A DNA stretch of 64,000 bases, taken from Methylolobus aquaticus. GTDB lineage: Bacteria > Pseudomonadota > Gammaproteobacteria > Methylococcales > Methylococcaceae. A program made the position numbers and the translations under genes. The notes below the pieces were generated by a model, which worked only from the letters and a program-made list of their open reading frames with translations, was not told the DNA's origin and did no database searches. Of this stretch, positions 35,565-45,677 are shown piece after piece. The DNA is taken from NCBI GenBank assembly GCA_004168015.1, contig SEYW01000007.1, positions 1-64,000 on the forward strand. The letters are read 5' to 3'. Position 1 is the first letter of the stretch, and each line of letters starts with the position of its first letter.

Positions 35565-35650
35565 TCCGCAGCTGCCACCGCACACCCGGTGTCACGCGGC
35601 GTACCATCAATGCACGACCAAACGCGGCATTTGCCGGACCCCGCCAGGGG

Positions 35651-35681
35651 ATTTGCCGCATCGCAACGTCTTGCGGCAAAT
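35651..35681 (+). promoter_or_regulatory. Palindromic site upstream of the sigma54-like promoter
   Basis: A perfect inverted repeat ATTTGCCGCA / TGCGGCAAAT (35651-35660 and 35672-35681) is separated by 11 bases. A related half-site CATTTGCCG lies at about 35629. The spacing to the promoter (about 30-60 bases) suits an activator of the enhancer-binding type, but the activator is not in this window. Confidence 0.5.
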
Positions 35682-35711
35682 TCGGGTCGCGAATTGCGCG
35701 GCACTCCGGAA

Positions 35712-35727
35712 TGGCACATGCCTTGCT
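35712..35727 (+). promoter_or_regulatory. Sigma54-type -24/-12 promoter
   Basis: TGGCAC, five bases, then TTGCT matches the RpoN consensus with GG and GC exactly ten bases apart. Transcription would start near 35738. The next gene on this strand begins at 35975, leaving a leader of about 237 bases. Confidence 0.6.
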
Positions 35728-35737
35728 TTAGGTCCTC

Positions 35738-35860
35738 CGGCGACACGGATCGCGCAGTACGCGCATCGCATTGAGCGGGTTAAAACTGGGGGGCCGCTGA
35801 ACCGATTGCGCGTCGCATGGACCGGGACGGGACGTCCCGCGGGGCAGGATGCCCCTTCCT
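35738..35860 (+). ncRNA. Possible leader RNA or small RNA
   Basis: Downstream of the sigma54-like promoter a hairpin GGGGCA/TGCCCC (35841-35846 and 35850-35855) is followed by TTCCTC. If it terminates transcription, a short RNA of about 120 bases would form; otherwise this is a structured leader of the secreted-protein gene. The poly-U tract is poor, so the evidence is slight. Confidence 0.2.
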
Positions 35861-35974
35861 CAAAAAGCTTCCTCTGACCGCCCCCGGTCGCAGCCGTCGC
35901 CCAGTCCCGGCAGGCACGCCAGGGACCCAAACGGGGACGCGGCAAATCAAACCTAGACAGCAAGGCTTACCCTA

Positions 35975-36385
35975 ATGAAAAGTAAAATCCTGTTGATCGC
36001 TGCCGGGCTCGTCCTGACGGCACAGGCGTATGCGAACAACGATGACAGCTGTGGCCCCTGGGCGGCCAGCGGCAAATGGGTCATGTACCAGGCCGCGGTC
36101 AGCGACGGCTTCCAGCACACCGGGCGTTGCGAGCTGAAGATCAAGGACGGCACCGCCAACGGCCAGTGCGTGATGAGCAACGGCCTCGACGTCGCCGTCA
36201 CCGGCCCGGTCACGGTCAACAAGAATTGCTCCGCCTCGATCAGCCTCGGCTTTGATGTGCCCAACGGCGGACCGCACATCGACTCGGATTTCAACGTGCA
36301 ACTGACCCGCGACCGCGAGGCCTTCGCCGGCCAGTTCGTCAACACCTTCGGTGTGGTGGGCTTGTCGAACGGCGTTCGACGCTAA
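35975..36385 (+). CDS. Small secreted protein of unknown function
   Basis: This 136-residue protein has a clear Sec signal peptide (MKSKILLIAAGLVLTAQAYA, cleavage after about residue 20). The mature part is beta-rich with four Cys that could form two disulfides, and it has little charge clustering. I do not recognise a family. It follows the sigma54-type promoter and palindrome, which suggests control by a specific enhancer-binding activator, and no partner gene is adjacent. Confidence 0.7.
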   Translation: MKSKILLIAAGLVLTAQAYANNDDSCGPWAASGKWVMYQAAVSDGFQHTGRCELKIKDGTANGQCVMSNGLDVAVTGPVTVNKNCSASISLGFDVPNGGPHIDSDFNVQLTRDREAFAGQFVNTFGVVGLSNGVRR

Positions 36386-36441
36386 TCCCACCAGCACAGC
36401 GGCGGCTTCCCGGGTCGCCGCTCTCCAACGCCCTCCTTAGC

Positions 36442-37815
36442 TCAGCGCCGCTCCAGGCGCATCCTGAGCCCGCCCTTCGGCCGCAAGGCCAGCACGATTT
36501 CAGGCTCCACACTAATCCCCGGAACCGGATCGAGCCGGAACTGCCGCGCGAGTGGGGCCAACAGCAACGCGCCCTCCGTCATCGCGAAATGATTGCCCAG
36601 ACAGACACGCGGCCCGGCGCCGAAGGGCATGTAGGCCAGTCGGTGGCCTGGCGCAGGACTGTCGGCCAGAAAGCGCTCGGGACGGAAATGATCGGGCTGC
36701 TCCCAGAAGTCGGGATGCCGATGAATGTTCGCTATGTTCACGAACACCAGCGTGCCGCCGGGAATCCGGTAACCGCCCAGTTGCGTGTCCGCGACGGTCT
36801 TACGAACGACACCGATCGCGGGCGGAAGCAGACGCATCGTTTCTTCCAGCACCGCTCGAGTCCAGGGCAGCGACGGCAGGTCCTCGAGCGTCGGCGCTCG
36901 ATCGCCGATCACCGCATCCAGCTCCGCGTGCAGGCGTGCGCGCACCTCGCGATTCGCTCCCAGCAGATGCCAGCACCAGCTCAGCGCCACCGCGGTCGTC
37001 TCGTGCCCGGCAATGAAGATCGTCAGGCACTCATCGCGAATCTGGCGGTCGTCCATGGCCTCGCCGGTCTCGGTATCGACAGCGTGCAGCAGCTTGTCGA
37101 GCAGATCGTCGCAACGCCGTCCGTTGGCCCGCCGCTCGCGGATCAGCGTCCCGATCAACTCATCCAGCAACGCCAGAGAGTTCCGGAACGCGCGATTGGC
37201 GGGGGTCGGTAACCACAGCGGCAACTGAAATGGGTTGCTGAGGTGCTCGGAGGAATAACGCAGCACGGTCGCGAGGGCTGGCGACAGCGCGTCGACCCGA
37301 TCCAGCACGCTGACGCTGAACATCGTGCGGGTGATGATCTCCAGTGTGGCGCGCATCATTTCGTGCGCGACATCGACCGCCGCGCCGCGCCCCAGCGATG
37401 ACCAGCGCTCCGCCACCCGCCCCGCCGCTGCGTTGATCTCCGGCACGAAGGACGGCAGCCGGCTGCGCTGGAACAGCGGCTGCATTAGCCGCCTCTGACG
37501 CTTCCACAGTTCGCCGCGACTGGTCGCCAGCCCCTGTCCCAGAACCAGCGCGACCCCGGCCGGGCTGTCGCGCTCGTACATCTTGATGAACTCGTTCTGC
37601 CGGGTGATCAGCACCTCCTCCGCCAAAGCCGGATGGCTGACCATGTGAAACTGCCGGCGGCCGAGCCGATACCCGATCAGGTCGCCGTAGCGCCCCCGCC
37701 AGTCCAGCATGTTCTGGAAGGGGTTGCCGCGAAACTCGAGCAGGCTGCCGATCAGCGGTAGGCTGGGCGGGGACGGTGCGGTGAGCAACGCGGATGCAGG
37801 GACGCTGGAAGCCAT
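36442..37815 (-). CDS. Cytochrome P450
   Basis: This soluble class-I-type P450 has 457 residues. The I-helix oxygen-binding motif [10 protein letters not shown], the K-helix EETMRLLPP (ExxR), and the heme loop [15 protein letters not shown] with the axial Cys are all present. The N-terminus is not a membrane anchor. P450s hydroxylate hydrophobic substrates with electrons from a ferredoxin or FMN reductase; no redox partner lies nearby, so the substrate is unknown. The start is ATG 37815; longer upstream sequence is low-complexity. It is divergent from the mutase genes. Confidence 0.9.
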   Translation of the reverse strand: MASSVPASALLTAPSPPSLPLIGSLLEFRGNPFQNMLDWRGRYGDLIGYRLGRRQFHMVSHPALAEEVLITRQNEFIKMYERDSPAGVALVLGQGLATSRGELWKRQRRLMQPLFQRSRLPSFVPEINAAAGRVAERWSSLGRGAAVDVAHEMMRATLEIITRTMFSVSVLDRVDALSPALATVLRYSSEHLSNPFQLPLWLPTPANRAFRNSLALLDELIGTLIRERRANGRRCDDLLDKLLHAVDTETGEAMDDRQIRDECLTIFIAGHETTAVALSWCWHLLGANREVRARLHAELDAVIGDRAPTLEDLPSLPWTRAVLEETMRLLPPAIGVVRKTVADTQLGGYRIPGGTLVFVNIANIHRHPDFWEQPDHFRPERFLADSPAPGHRLAYMPFGAGPRVCLGNHFAMTEGALLLAPLARQFRLDPVPGISVEPEIVLALRPKGGLRMRLERR

Positions 37816-38029
37816 TCTGACGGAGACCCGAGTGGTTCGAGCCGGTAGTGTACGCAAACCCTCAGCCCCTTGGCTTGGCTGCAGGCTCGGCGAGGTTCGA
37901 TTTGCGACACTCAGCATTTCGCGCCGACAACGCCATTGCGACCTAAGTCTCCCTATACTGCGGACTATCCTCTCCAGCGGCTCCGGATGCCGCGCGCACC
38001 CGGGCCGCGACACTCCGCCGGAGTCCGCT

Positions 38030-38464
38030 ATGGCCAGTTCAATTGCATTCGCTCCTCAGCACCCGCCCATTCGCATCCTGATCGGCAAGGTCGGACTGGA
38101 CGGCCACGACCGCGGCGCCAAGTATGTCGCGCATATCCTCCGCGACGCGGGGTACGAAGTGATCTACACCGGTATCCGGCGTGCGCCGGAGGAAATCGCC
38201 GAGGCGGCCGTCCAGGAGGACGTGTCCGTGGTCGGCCTGTCGTTTCTGTCGGGCGCCCATATCGCCCTGTTCCGCCGGGTCATCGAACAGTTGCGCCGCC
38301 GCTGCGCGGGACAGGTGGTGCTGGTCGGGGGCGGCACGATTCCGCCCGACGACGTCAGGACCCTGAAATCCATGGGCGTGGCCGAGGTGTTCACACCCGG
38401 CACGTCGGCGCGGACGATCGTCGACCGGATCGGTCAGTTGCTCGACAATCGGCAGGTGGCATGA
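38030..38464 (+). CDS. Methylmalonyl-CoA mutase small chain, B12-binding domain
   Basis: The 144-residue cobalamin-binding domain reads [19 protein letters not shown], giving the DxHxxG B12 ligand motif (His in DGHDRGA). [11 protein letters not shown] and a Gly-rich VLVGGGTIP complete the Rossmann fold. It is a separate subunit that completes the mutase whose large chain lies two genes downstream. ATG 38030 begins the chain, and its stop overlaps meaB as ATGA. Confidence 0.9.
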   Translation: MASSIAFAPQHPPIRILIGKVGLDGHDRGAKYVAHILRDAGYEVIYTGIRRAPEEIAEAAVQEDVSVVGLSFLSGAHIALFRRVIEQLRRRCAGQVVLVGGGTIPPDDVRTLKSMGVAEVFTPGTSARTIVDRIGQLLDNRQVA

Positions 38465-39435
38465 ATGTCGATGTCGAGGCGCTGATTCGCGAGGCCGGGA
38501 CCGCGGGACCTGGCCGCATTCGCGCCGCGGCGCGGCTGATGACGATCGCGGAAGGCGGCAGCGGCGCGGCCGTCAACGTGCTCGGCAAGCTCGCCGGCGC
38601 ACCCGAACCGCGCCTGGTGCTCGGCCTGACCGGCAGCCCCGGTTCAGGCAAGAGTTCGCTGGTCGACCGGCTGCTACAGCACTGTCGGGCCGAAAATCCG
38701 GACAGCCATATCGGCGTGATCGCCGTGGATCCCTCCTCCCCCTATTCGAACGGCGCCTTTCTCGGCGACCGCGTCCGGATGATGCGACACGCCGGCGATC
38801 CGAACATCTTCATCCGTTCGGCCGCGACCCGCGGACACATCGGGGGGCTGGCAGCAGGGGTCTTTGGCATGCTGAAGGTGATGGGGCTCGCCGGCTGCGA
38901 TATGGTATTGATCGAAACCGTCGGCGTCGGTCAGATGGAAATCGAGATCGAGAGCCTGGCCGACCTCGTGCTGATCGTGCTGGCACCGGGCCAGGGCGAT
39001 GCGATGCAGTTCCAGAAAGCCGGTCTGATGGAAGCGGGCGACGTGTTCGTCGTCAACAAGGGCGATTGTGCCGGGGCTGCCGAGTTTCATGCGCAACTGA
39101 TGGCCTCCTTGCGGCTGATCGACCATGACCGGAAACAACGGGGGCCCGATGCCGTGCGACTCGTCAGCGCGCGCGAGGATCACGGTATCGCCGAGTTGCT
39201 CGACTATCTCGAACGGCTCCGCGACACCGAAGCGGCTCGGTGGCTGGCCCGGCGGCGGACACGGCTAGGCACGCACCTGCGGGCCGCGGTCCTGGAACTC
39301 GCGCAGCGCCGCCTGGAAGCGGAATGGAGCGGGCTCGCTGAAAGCGACCCGGTCGAGCGGGTCTTGCGCGGCGAAACGGCGCTGGCCGATCTGGCGGGCG
39401 AATTGCTACGGCGCGCCGTGCTGGACAACACTTGA
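38461..39435 (+). CDS. meaB: MeaB/ArgK GTPase, chaperone of methylmalonyl-CoA mutase
   Basis: This is a 324-residue G3E-like P-loop GTPase. Walker A is GSPGSGKSS, and [32 protein letters not shown] and VVNKGD supply the remaining nucleotide loops. MeaB loads adenosylcobalamin on the mutase and protects the enzyme from inactivation. Its gene sits between the two mutase subunits, overlapping the small-chain gene by four bases, which matches a direct functional complex. Confidence 0.94.
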   Translation: MNVDVEALIREAGTAGPGRIRAAARLMTIAEGGSGAAVNVLGKLAGAPEPRLVLGLTGSPGSGKSSLVDRLLQHCRAENPDSHIGVIAVDPSSPYSNGAFLGDRVRMMRHAGDPNIFIRSAATRGHIGGLAAGVFGMLKVMGLAGCDMVLIETVGVGQMEIEIESLADLVLIVLAPGQGDAMQFQKAGLMEAGDVFVVNKGDCAGAAEFHAQLMASLRLIDHDRKQRGPDAVRLVSAREDHGIAELLDYLERLRDTEAARWLARRRTRLGTHLRAAVLELAQRRLEAEWSGLAESDPVERVLRGETALADLAGELLRRAVLDNT

Positions 39436-39446
39436 GGACACTCAGG

Positions 39447-41135
39447 ATGGACGAGAAGGACAGTGAACAGGCGCTGACGCCTGAGGAAGCCAAGCGGCAG
39501 TGGGAGACTGGCACTGTCGCCAAGACGATTGCCCGCTGTCCGGAACGGCAGGCGCAGTTCAGGACCGGATCCGGTCTCGACGTCGACCGCTTGTACGTCC
39601 CCGAACCGGCGGCGCACGTCGGCGAAACCTATCGGAACAAACTCGGCTTTCCAGGGACGTACCCGTTCACGCGCGGCATCCAGCCGACGTTGTACCGCGG
39701 GCGATTCTGGACCATGCGCCAGTATGCCGGCTATGCGACCGCGCAGGAATCGAACCGGCGCTTTCGCTACCTGCTCGAGCAGGGCTCCACCGGCCTGTCG
39801 GTCGCCTTCGATCTACCGACGCAAATCGGCTATGACAGCGACGATCCGCTGTCTTGCGGAGAAGTCGGACGCGTCGGCGTCGCGGTATCCACGGTCGAGG
39901 ACATGGCGGCGCTGTTCGACGGCATCCCGCTGGATCGGGTCTCGACGAGCATGACGATCAACGCGACGGCTGCGGTAATCCTCGCGATGTACATCGTCGT
40001 CGCCGAGCGCCAGGGAGCCCCGCTGACGGCGCTCGCCGGCACGATCCAGAACGACATACTGAAGGAGTATTTCGCTCGTGGCACCTACCGTTTCCCGCCC
40101 AGACCCAGCCTCAGGCTGATCAGCGACCTGTTTGCGTACTGTGCCAGCACCCTGCCAAAGTGGAACGCGATATCGGTCAGCGGCTACCACATCCGCGAGG
40201 CCGGGGCGACCGCCGCGCAGGAAATCGGCTTCACGCTGGCGGACGCCGTCTGCTATATCGAAACGGCCATCGCCGCCGGCCTAGACGTCGACGACTTCGC
40301 GCCGCAGATCACGTTTTTCTTCGCAGCACACATGGATTTGCTGGAGGAAGTCGCCAAATTCCGCGCCGCGCGCCGCCTCTACGCCCGGCTGATGAAGGAG
40401 CGCTTCGGCGCGAAGAACCCCAAGAGCCTGATGCTGCGCTTTCACACCCAGACCAGCGGCGTCGCACTGACCGCGCAGCAACCCGACAACAATGTCGTGC
40501 GGGTGGCGATCCAGGCCCTGGCCGCCGTGCTGGGCGGGACCCAGTCCTTGCACACGAACTCGAAGGACGAGGCCTTGGCGCTACCGACCGAAGACAGCGT
40601 GCGCCTGGCACTCCGCACGCAGCAAATCATCGCGCACGAGACCGGTGTCGCGAATACGATCGACCCGCTGGGCGGCAGTTACTATGTCGAAAGCCTGACC
40701 GATCGCCTGGAGGCGGAGGCGGAAGAATGGCTGGCACGGATCGATTCGATCGGTGGCATGGTCGCGGCAGTCGAACAGGGCTATGTGCAGCGCGCGATCG
40801 AACAGGCGGCCTATGAGTACGGCAATTCGATCGAGACCGGCGACCGGACCATCGTCGGCGTCAACAAATTCGTCGAAGACAAGCCGCCGGCGATGGACCT
40901 GTTCTCGGTAGCGGCTGCGGTGGAGACGCGCCAGGCCGAGGCCGTTACCGCCGTCAAGCGCAACCGTGACGCCGCTGCCGTGGCCGCCGCGCTGAGCCGA
41001 ATCGAGCAGGTCGCACGCAGCGACGAGAATCTGATGCCGGCGATCATCGACGCGGTCCGGGTCTCCGTCAGCCTCGGCGAGATCTGCAACTGCCTGCAGA
41101 ACGTATTCGGCGAACACGTGGATGCGTTCAGTTAG
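39447..41135 (+). CDS. Methylmalonyl-CoA mutase large chain
   Basis: The 562-residue catalytic chain lacks the B12 domain. The diagnostic residues are visible: [13 protein letters not shown] keeps the Tyr of true methylmalonyl-CoA mutases, [17 protein letters not shown] keeps the Arg that binds the succinyl carboxylate, and SGYHIREAG holds the active-site His. This argues against isobutyryl- or hydroxyisobutyryl-CoA mutases, which change these positions. It pairs with the separate B12 subunit upstream. ATG 39447 is chosen; a TTG at 39432 is possible. Confidence 0.92.
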   Translation: MDEKDSEQALTPEEAKRQWETGTVAKTIARCPERQAQFRTGSGLDVDRLYVPEPAAHVGETYRNKLGFPGTYPFTRGIQPTLYRGRFWTMRQYAGYATAQESNRRFRYLLEQGSTGLSVAFDLPTQIGYDSDDPLSCGEVGRVGVAVSTVEDMAALFDGIPLDRVSTSMTINATAAVILAMYIVVAERQGAPLTALAGTIQNDILKEYFARGTYRFPPRPSLRLISDLFAYCASTLPKWNAISVSGYHIREAGATAAQEIGFTLADAVCYIETAIAAGLDVDDFAPQITFFFAAHMDLLEEVAKFRAARRLYARLMKERFGAKNPKSLMLRFHTQTSGVALTAQQPDNNVVRVAIQALAAVLGGTQSLHTNSKDEALALPTEDSVRLALRTQQIIAHETGVANTIDPLGGSYYVESLTDRLEAEAEEWLARIDSIGGMVAAVEQGYVQRAIEQAAYEYGNSIETGDRTIVGVNKFVEDKPPAMDLFSVAAAVETRQAEAVTAVKRNRDAAAVAAALSRIEQVARSDENLMPAIIDAVRVSVSLGEICNCLQNVFGEHVDAFS

Positions 41136-41205
41136 TCTATCCACGCACGCTCGCTGTCGCGCCGTTGGCAACCCGCCTTGCCCCTTCCCGCAAAGGACCA
41201 CGCCC

Positions 41206-41985
41206 ATGTCTCTGACGCTGAAAGACCAACGCGATACCATCGGCACCATCACGCTGAATCACCAGGAGAAGCGCAACGCGCTGAGCAGCAAACTGATCGA
41301 CGAAGTCATGGCGGCGCTGGAGGACTTCGTCAATGCCGGCGCTCGGGTCGTCGTGCTGCGCGCAGCACCGGGCGTCAAGGTGTGGTCCGCCGGCCACGAT
41401 GTCGAAGAATTGCCACTATCGAACCGCGACCCGCTCGGTTGGGACGACCCGTTGCGCCGGCTGGTGCGCGCGATCGAGGAAACCCCGATGCCGGTCATCG
41501 CCATGATCGAGGGCAGCGTGTGGGGCGGTGCCTGCGAAGTCGCGATGGCCTGCGACATCGTCGTCGCCTGTGATACCTCGACCTTCGCGATCACGCCGGC
41601 CAAGTTGGGGGTGCCCTACAACCTCACCGGTTTGATGACCTTCATGAACGCGGTGCATCTGCACATCGTCAAGGAAATGGCCTTTACCGCCCAGCCCATC
41701 GCGGCACGCCGCGCCGAGCAACTCGGTATCGTCAATCGCGTCGTGCCGGCCGAAGAACTCGAGGCGACAAGCTACGGGCTCGCGGCGCACATCGCGCAGA
41801 ACGCACCGCTCAGCATCGCCGTGATGAAGGAAGAACTGAACTTGCTCGCCAACGCGCGGGACCTGTCGCCACAAACCTTCGAACGAATTCAGGCCTTGCG
41901 GCGCGTCGTCTACAACAGCGCGGACTACCGCGAGGGGATTCAGGCGTTCCTGGAGAAACGCCGGCCGCTGTTTCGGGGCGAATGA
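41206..41985 (+). CDS. scpB: Methylmalonyl-CoA decarboxylase (ScpB/YgfG)
   Basis: This crotonase-fold protein of 259 residues closely follows E. coli YgfG. It has KVWSAGHDVEELP with the active-site His, an oxyanion loop EGSVWGGACEVAMACD, and GVPYNLTGL with the catalytic Tyr. The enzyme converts methylmalonyl-CoA to propionyl-CoA and CO2. Placed after the mutase and MeaB, it points to a route from succinyl-CoA to propionyl-CoA. A 491-base segment of this gene is exactly repeated at 44286-44776. Confidence 0.93.
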   Translation: MSLTLKDQRDTIGTITLNHQEKRNALSSKLIDEVMAALEDFVNAGARVVVLRAAPGVKVWSAGHDVEELPLSNRDPLGWDDPLRRLVRAIEETPMPVIAMIEGSVWGGACEVAMACDIVVACDTSTFAITPAKLGVPYNLTGLMTFMNAVHLHIVKEMAFTAQPIAARRAEQLGIVNRVVPAEELEATSYGLAAHIAQNAPLSIAVMKEELNLLANARDLSPQTFERIQALRRVVYNSADYREGIQAFLEKRRPLFRGE

Positions 41986-42270
41986 GGCCAGTCCAGCCGC
42001 GAAGACCAAAACACAGTCGCGGCCGGCACCTCAGCATCTTGCGTCGGCCCCAGACCCGGCCTGCCGCTGCAGTCCCCGGCCTCTCGTCCGGTTTCTGTTC
42101 ACCGCGTTCAAGCCCTGACTAAACGCGCTCCTCGTGAACTCCCTGCCCAATGGGCAGCTAAATCAGGTGGCATTCAGGCCAGTTCGACAACGCGGGGCGC
42201 CCTTACGTGATTGCACGCCTGTCGGGCCCGCCAGTAAGCTTCGCCCGACTCATGTTCGAGGCCACCGTGC

Positions 42271-42323
42271 GCCTTACCTGACCGATGAACGGACCTTGAA
42301 AGGTCGATTCCGTCAGGTAAGGC
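42271..42323. repeat. Nested inverted repeat
   Basis: A 12-base perfect stem GCCTTACCTGAC (42271-42282) pairs with GTCAGGTAAGGC (42312-42323). Inside lies a second stem GACCTT/AAGGTC (42292-42305). The remaining 41986-42473 interval holds no supported gene. It may be a terminator for scpB, but no T-run follows. Confidence 0.5.
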
Positions 42324-42473
42324 AAAGTCGCGTGTTGTCTCACCGGCTCTGAACGCCGCCAGAACGTCCCTATTCCGAATTTCCTTGGCGGGCAGACCGG
42401 GACCTGCCGTCCGCTACCGGTCGCCCGATCAATGTTTCCCGATCGTATCCAGGTCTAAACCCTGCCACCGCGC

Positions 42474-43883
42474 TCAGTTTCCACAGAGGATATTCTCCGG
42501 GCAGCCGGTGTTGATTTGCCCACCACGCCGTTTGATCAAGGCTACGGTATCGTAAAAGTCGTACGAAACCCCCGGATTCCACTGCTTTTTGAAGAACCAC
42601 CAGAACAGATGGTTGGCATTGATTCCCGCCGGATCCGCGACCGCGAAATCGAACACGTCATCCAGGGTCAGGATACCCTCGGCGATAGGATCGTCGTAAA
42701 ACGTCAGATGGGTCGCGTTCACGGCCATCAGAATGGGAGTCCTACGAGCGTACGCGGAGGACAAGGTCGGAACTATTGAAGTCTTCACGAGAGGACTGGT
42801 ATCCGGGCCGCCGAAGCCGATTCCGTTGCGGTAGAGATGATCGACCAGCTCGGCTTGATGGGGTTCGATCCGGAAATTGAGTTGCATCGCAACCAAGGTG
42901 CTCGGATAAGCCGTTGACAGCGCTGAGCCGAGTCGTTTGAGTTGATCGACATAACTCCGCGCAGTCGCACCATTCGTGAACGCCGTTGATGTGGCACTTT
43001 CCTCGGTAACGATACCCTCGACGAATGGTTCCTTGTCGAATTGCGCCCCCAAGGCATGATGCAGCGCCATCAACCGATCCATGACAGCCGGAACCCAACG
43101 CTTTGCGATGCATCCACGCCGCCCTGTATTCAGCGTAATCGACACCTGACCGCCGAGATATTTCGAATCGGTTCGCATATCGGGCGGCACACAGGCATTC
43201 TCAAGTTCTGAACGATAGGTCTTATCGGCGATCTGCAGTACCAAACGCTTACCCCTGGCTTTCAGCAAGTCCAGATCGTGACGGATCCTGGAAAAATCAT
43301 AGCTCCCCTTCTTCTTCTCGAGATTCCCCCATTGATAGGAAATCATGATTCCCTTTATTTCCTGGATCTTGGAGATTTCTTCAATATTGGCATCGTTATA
43401 AAGGACCGGCAGTTGCGCATAGTGCCCAGGATTCCATTTCTTGGCGCCACTCAGGGTTACCTGGTCCGAGCGCCCCTGCCCCTTCAGCTGGACAACAGCA
43501 TCACCAAAGGACGCATCCAATGTTGCAGTACCAGCATCGTTTACGGCTGCCGCAGGCGCGTAGGCGATATTCATGGAGCAACTTCCACCTGGAGGGAGCC
43601 ACCAGGGGCAATCGCTAGATACCTGCCTGAAATCGGTATCGCTCATACTGATCCCGTAGACTCTCTCATGCCACTGGGAGCTCGCATTTTTAAGGACAAG
43701 TCGCGCCGACCGGCTTTCCTTTCCGACTTCAACTGCCCCGAAGTCGATACTTGTCGGCGATACACTTACTCCGAACGCAGCGTGACTTATTAATACAAGA
43801 GAAAGCTGCACCAAAATATAGGCTCTGCGAATTTCTATTTTTCTCGATCTGTTCACGATGCTTGCCCTACGGCAATAACCCAT
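42474..43883 (-). CDS. Secreted protein, choice-of-anchor-D domain plus barrel-like domain (paralogue A)
   Basis: This 469-residue protein has a signal sequence near residues 18-38. Residues 38-135 are an Ig-like domain of the choice-of-anchor-D/ASH kind (VSPTSIDFGAVEVG). The C-terminal 320 residues look like a TIM-barrel glycosidase-type domain: SYQWGNLEKKKGSYDFSRI, KRLVLQIADK, WVPAVMDRLMALH, EGIVTEESA and NANHLFWWF. The Glu in VTEES is a candidate catalytic residue, but the family is not certain. It is a clear paralogue of the gene at 47869, and the region is lower in GC than the flanks. Confidence 0.65.
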   Translation of the reverse strand: MGYCRRASIVNRSRKIEIRRAYILVQLSLVLISHAAFGVSVSPTSIDFGAVEVGKESRSARLVLKNASSQWHERVYGISMSDTDFRQVSSDCPWWLPPGGSCSMNIAYAPAAAVNDAGTATLDASFGDAVVQLKGQGRSDQVTLSGAKKWNPGHYAQLPVLYNDANIEEISKIQEIKGIMISYQWGNLEKKKGSYDFSRIRHDLDLLKARGKRLVLQIADKTYRSELENACVPPDMRTDSKYLGGQVSITLNTGRRGCIAKRWVPAVMDRLMALHHALGAQFDKEPFVEGIVTEESATSTAFTNGATARSYVDQLKRLGSALSTAYPSTLVAMQLNFRIEPHQAELVDHLYRNGIGFGGPDTSPLVKTSIVPTLSSAYARRTPILMAVNATHLTFYDDPIAEGILTLDDVFDFAVADPAGINANHLFWWFFKKQWNPGVSYDFYDTVALIKRRGGQINTGCPENILCGN

Positions 43884-44285
43884 GGGAATACCCGCGAAGA
43901 AAAATAACTAGGACAACCCCACGAGAGACATTCCTAAAAAAACTGAAATCATAAGACCTCAGTTCGCCTGCGGATGCCATTGGCAACCGCTTTGGGACAT
44001 GTGCACAGGCCATGCCATAACAGTTTACTGCCCTAGGCGTACCGCTTACTGACGCGTGGTATACGGTCCGACATCCGTCAGCATTTGGGGCGCAAGGCGC
44101 TGCTTTATTTAGACTTAATGGGAGCTTACGCAAAGACACCGGAAACACGCGGCATCACGATGGAGCGGCTTATTGCCGCTCGACTGCGGACCGACTGGTC
44201 GCCGTCAAAGCTCGAAACTAATAGCGGACGTCGTGCGCCAACGACAGTTGACAGGGAGATTATCGGGATTCGGCCAAGTACCACC
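43884..44285. other. Intergenic, no supported gene
   Basis: These 402 bases are lower in GC and run up to the duplicated decarboxylase fragment. An open frame crosses 44085-44285 into that fragment, but its N-terminal residues match nothing I recognise. Confidence 0.3.
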
Positions 44286-44776
44286 GTGTGGTCCGCCGGC
44301 CACGATGTCGAAGAATTGCCACTATCGAACCGCGACCCGCTCGGTTGGGACGACCCGTTGCGCCGGCTGGTGCGCGCGATCGAGGAAACCCCGATGCCGG
44401 TCATCGCCATGATCGAGGGCAGCGTGTGGGGCGGTGCCTGCGAAGTCGCGATGGCCTGCGACATCGTCGTCGCCTGTGATACCTCGACCTTCGCGATCAC
44501 GCCGGCCAAGTTGGGGGTGCCCTACAACCTCACCGGTTTGATGACCTTCATGAACGCGGTGCATCTGCACATCGTCAAGGAAATGGCCTTTACCGCCCAG
44601 CCCATCGCGGCACGCCGCGCCGAGCAACTCGGTATCGTCAATCGCGTCGTGCCGGCCGAAGAACTCGAGGCGACAAGCTACGGGCTCGCGGCGCACATCG
44701 CGCAGAACGCACCGCTCAGCATCGCCGTGATGAAGGAAGAACTGAACTTGCTCGCCAACGCGCGGGACCTGTCGCC
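44286..44776 (+). pseudogene. Exact partial copy of the methylmalonyl-CoA decarboxylase gene
   Basis: All 491 bases match 41380-41870 base for base, covering residues about 59-222 of the enzyme. The copy lacks both ends, including the N-terminal strand and the last 38 residues. The frame stays open and joins a foreign N-terminus from 44085 and a foreign tail to 44942, so a fusion protein could be made, though it is probably inactive. Perfect identity implies a very recent duplication or an assembly error. Confidence 0.85.
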
Positions 44777-45677
44777 GCAAGAGGTGATCCTCTGTGGCGC
44801 CTTACCCTTGCAACTCCTCAAGAATGATCTCTTCCCGTGCTTGGGTTTCTGGGCCGAACTGGCCGGCAATCCAGCCTGTGATGCGGCGACAGCACAACAC
44901 AGGCCACACCTGAGCTTGAAAACAGGCTCTACTACGTGTTAAGACGTACCTCTAAAGCACTATGTCGAGCATTACCATTGAAGATCGATCACGAGACTAT
45001 AGCGAAAGACACACCCGCGAAGCCCCCCCCATTTCCTCATGACTTCCATGGACTCTCTGCCCGCAGCCTGGACGCGCCGGCGTCCGCAGCCCCTCTCGCG
45101 AGAACGAAGATAGGCGCAGGACTAACTGTTCGTGCCACACGGGCCAGCGACCATTCTTTCTGCGGCCCATCCCAGCCATGAACTGTGGCCACTCCTCCCG
45201 TCGAATCTCAGGTGAATCATTGAAGGGTGGCGATGAATTCGAAGCAGCGGATACACAGCGTGCCGCCGTCGAGCCTCCCGACCATTGCCTAGTCAGACTG
45301 CAACGCCTCCTCACGAGCGCTGCAGATCGATCCACCCGAAGCCCCCAGCTCTTAGGAAATAATCCCGATGGCGCGTCGTCCCAAAAATAGGCATTCATAC
45401 CCATAGAAATGGCTACAACGGATGGTCAGACTATCCGCGCATACGGGACACGCGACCAGTACCGCAGCGACGGGCACACTGGTCAATAAGACTATTGATG
45501 GCCGCAACATGCAAAAGCTCAAAGCGAATAACCACCACCCGTGGACAACGGGGGACGATATCAGCTCGGGAAGGGCAGCAAAGCGGAGGAGATGAACCGG
45601 CGCCTTTTCAGCTCGACCAACGGGAAACCGCATCGAGCAAAGCTGCCCCACGATCTATGTGCACAGAGACTACAGTC
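44777..45677. other. Stretch without a supported gene
   Basis: Nine hundred bases of mixed composition follow the fragment. Short frames are interrupted and have no familiar sequence. The interval may contain decayed mobile DNA or the promoter of the beta-helix gene, but I see no transposase remnant or terminal repeat. Confidence 0.3.

Noticed and set aside
42241..42330. Integron attC site
   Set aside because: The nested repeat lacks the GTT core-site ends and no integrase or cassette array is present.
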